Origin: Cytophagia bacterium
Lineage (GTDB): Bacteria; Bacteroidota; Bacteroidia; Cytophagales; Cyclobacteriaceae
Length of the DNA stretch: 12,569 nt
Direction of reading: 5' to 3'
NCBI GenBank assembly: GCA_013373005.1
Contig: JABXIP010000388.1
Coordinates: forward strand, 1 to 12,569
Shown here: one piece after another, positions 12,547 to 12,569 of the stretch
Position numbering within the stretch: the first letter of the stretch is position 1
How the letters are laid out: each line of letters begins with the position of its first letter
The notes under the pieces: generated by a model
Databases searched by the model: none
Told to the model about the DNA's origin: nothing
What the model saw: only the letters and a program-made list of their open reading frames with translations
Made by a program: the position numbers and the translations under genes

Positions 12547-12569
12547 GATAGGTGACTAGAGAAGTACTA

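Overview
The window looks like a chromosomal segment from a marine- or environmental-type Bacteroidota, probably of the Cytophagales/Flammeovirgaceae sort. The grounds are promoter boxes of the TAnnTTTG type, weak or absent Shine-Dalgarno sequences, a TIGR03643/DUF2805 protein typical of the phylum, and a hairpin-rich repeat of a kind often seen in intergenic DNA of these genomes. The assignment is inference, because no rRNA or marker gene is present.

Layout. Positions 1-243 hold the tail of whatever lies upstream, a strong rho-independent terminator (93-126) and a REP-like imperfect palindrome (139-231). Next come two overlapping plus-strand genes, a TPR protein (244-768) and an RtcB-type RNA ligase (750-2171). 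They end at a bidirectional terminator shared with a small minus-strand DUF2805/TIGR03643 gene (2231-2509).

From about 2570 to the end the window is a sulfur-metabolism island, mostly on the minus strand. It contains a persulfide dioxygenase-rhodanese fusion of CstB architecture (2629-4035), a TsdA-type diheme thiosulfate dehydrogenase (4606-5628) and a four-gene operon running 10674 to 6877. That operon encodes a second CstB-like fusion, two YeeE/YedE-type half transporters and an outer-membrane porin. The last gene is a SulP anion permease with a STAS domain (10766-12481). Two plus-strand genes sit inside the island: a 120-residue receiver-like protein that lacks the phosphoacceptor aspartate (4243-4605) and an outer-membrane beta-barrel protein (5720-6880) divergent from tsdA.

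How the genes may work together (inference from families). The porin and the YeeE/YedE pair could bring thiosulfate or a related sulfur anion across both membranes. The CstB-like enzymes could oxidise thiol persulfides and form thiosulfate from sulfite and persulfide. TsdA would interconvert thiosulfate and tetrathionate in the periplasm, and SulP would move sulfate or another anion across the inner membrane. No sulfide:quinone oxidoreductase is in the window.

The main new observation is a shared regulatory motif. A 14-bp palindrome, GTAAC-N4-GTTAC, occurs perfectly upstream of both CstB-like genes and sulP, and with one mismatch upstream of tsdA. In each case it lies 21-23 bp before a TAnnTTTG-like -7 box on the coding strand. 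This is the geometry of a class II Crp/Fnr-family activator site and ties the island into one candidate regulon. The regulator itself is not in the window.
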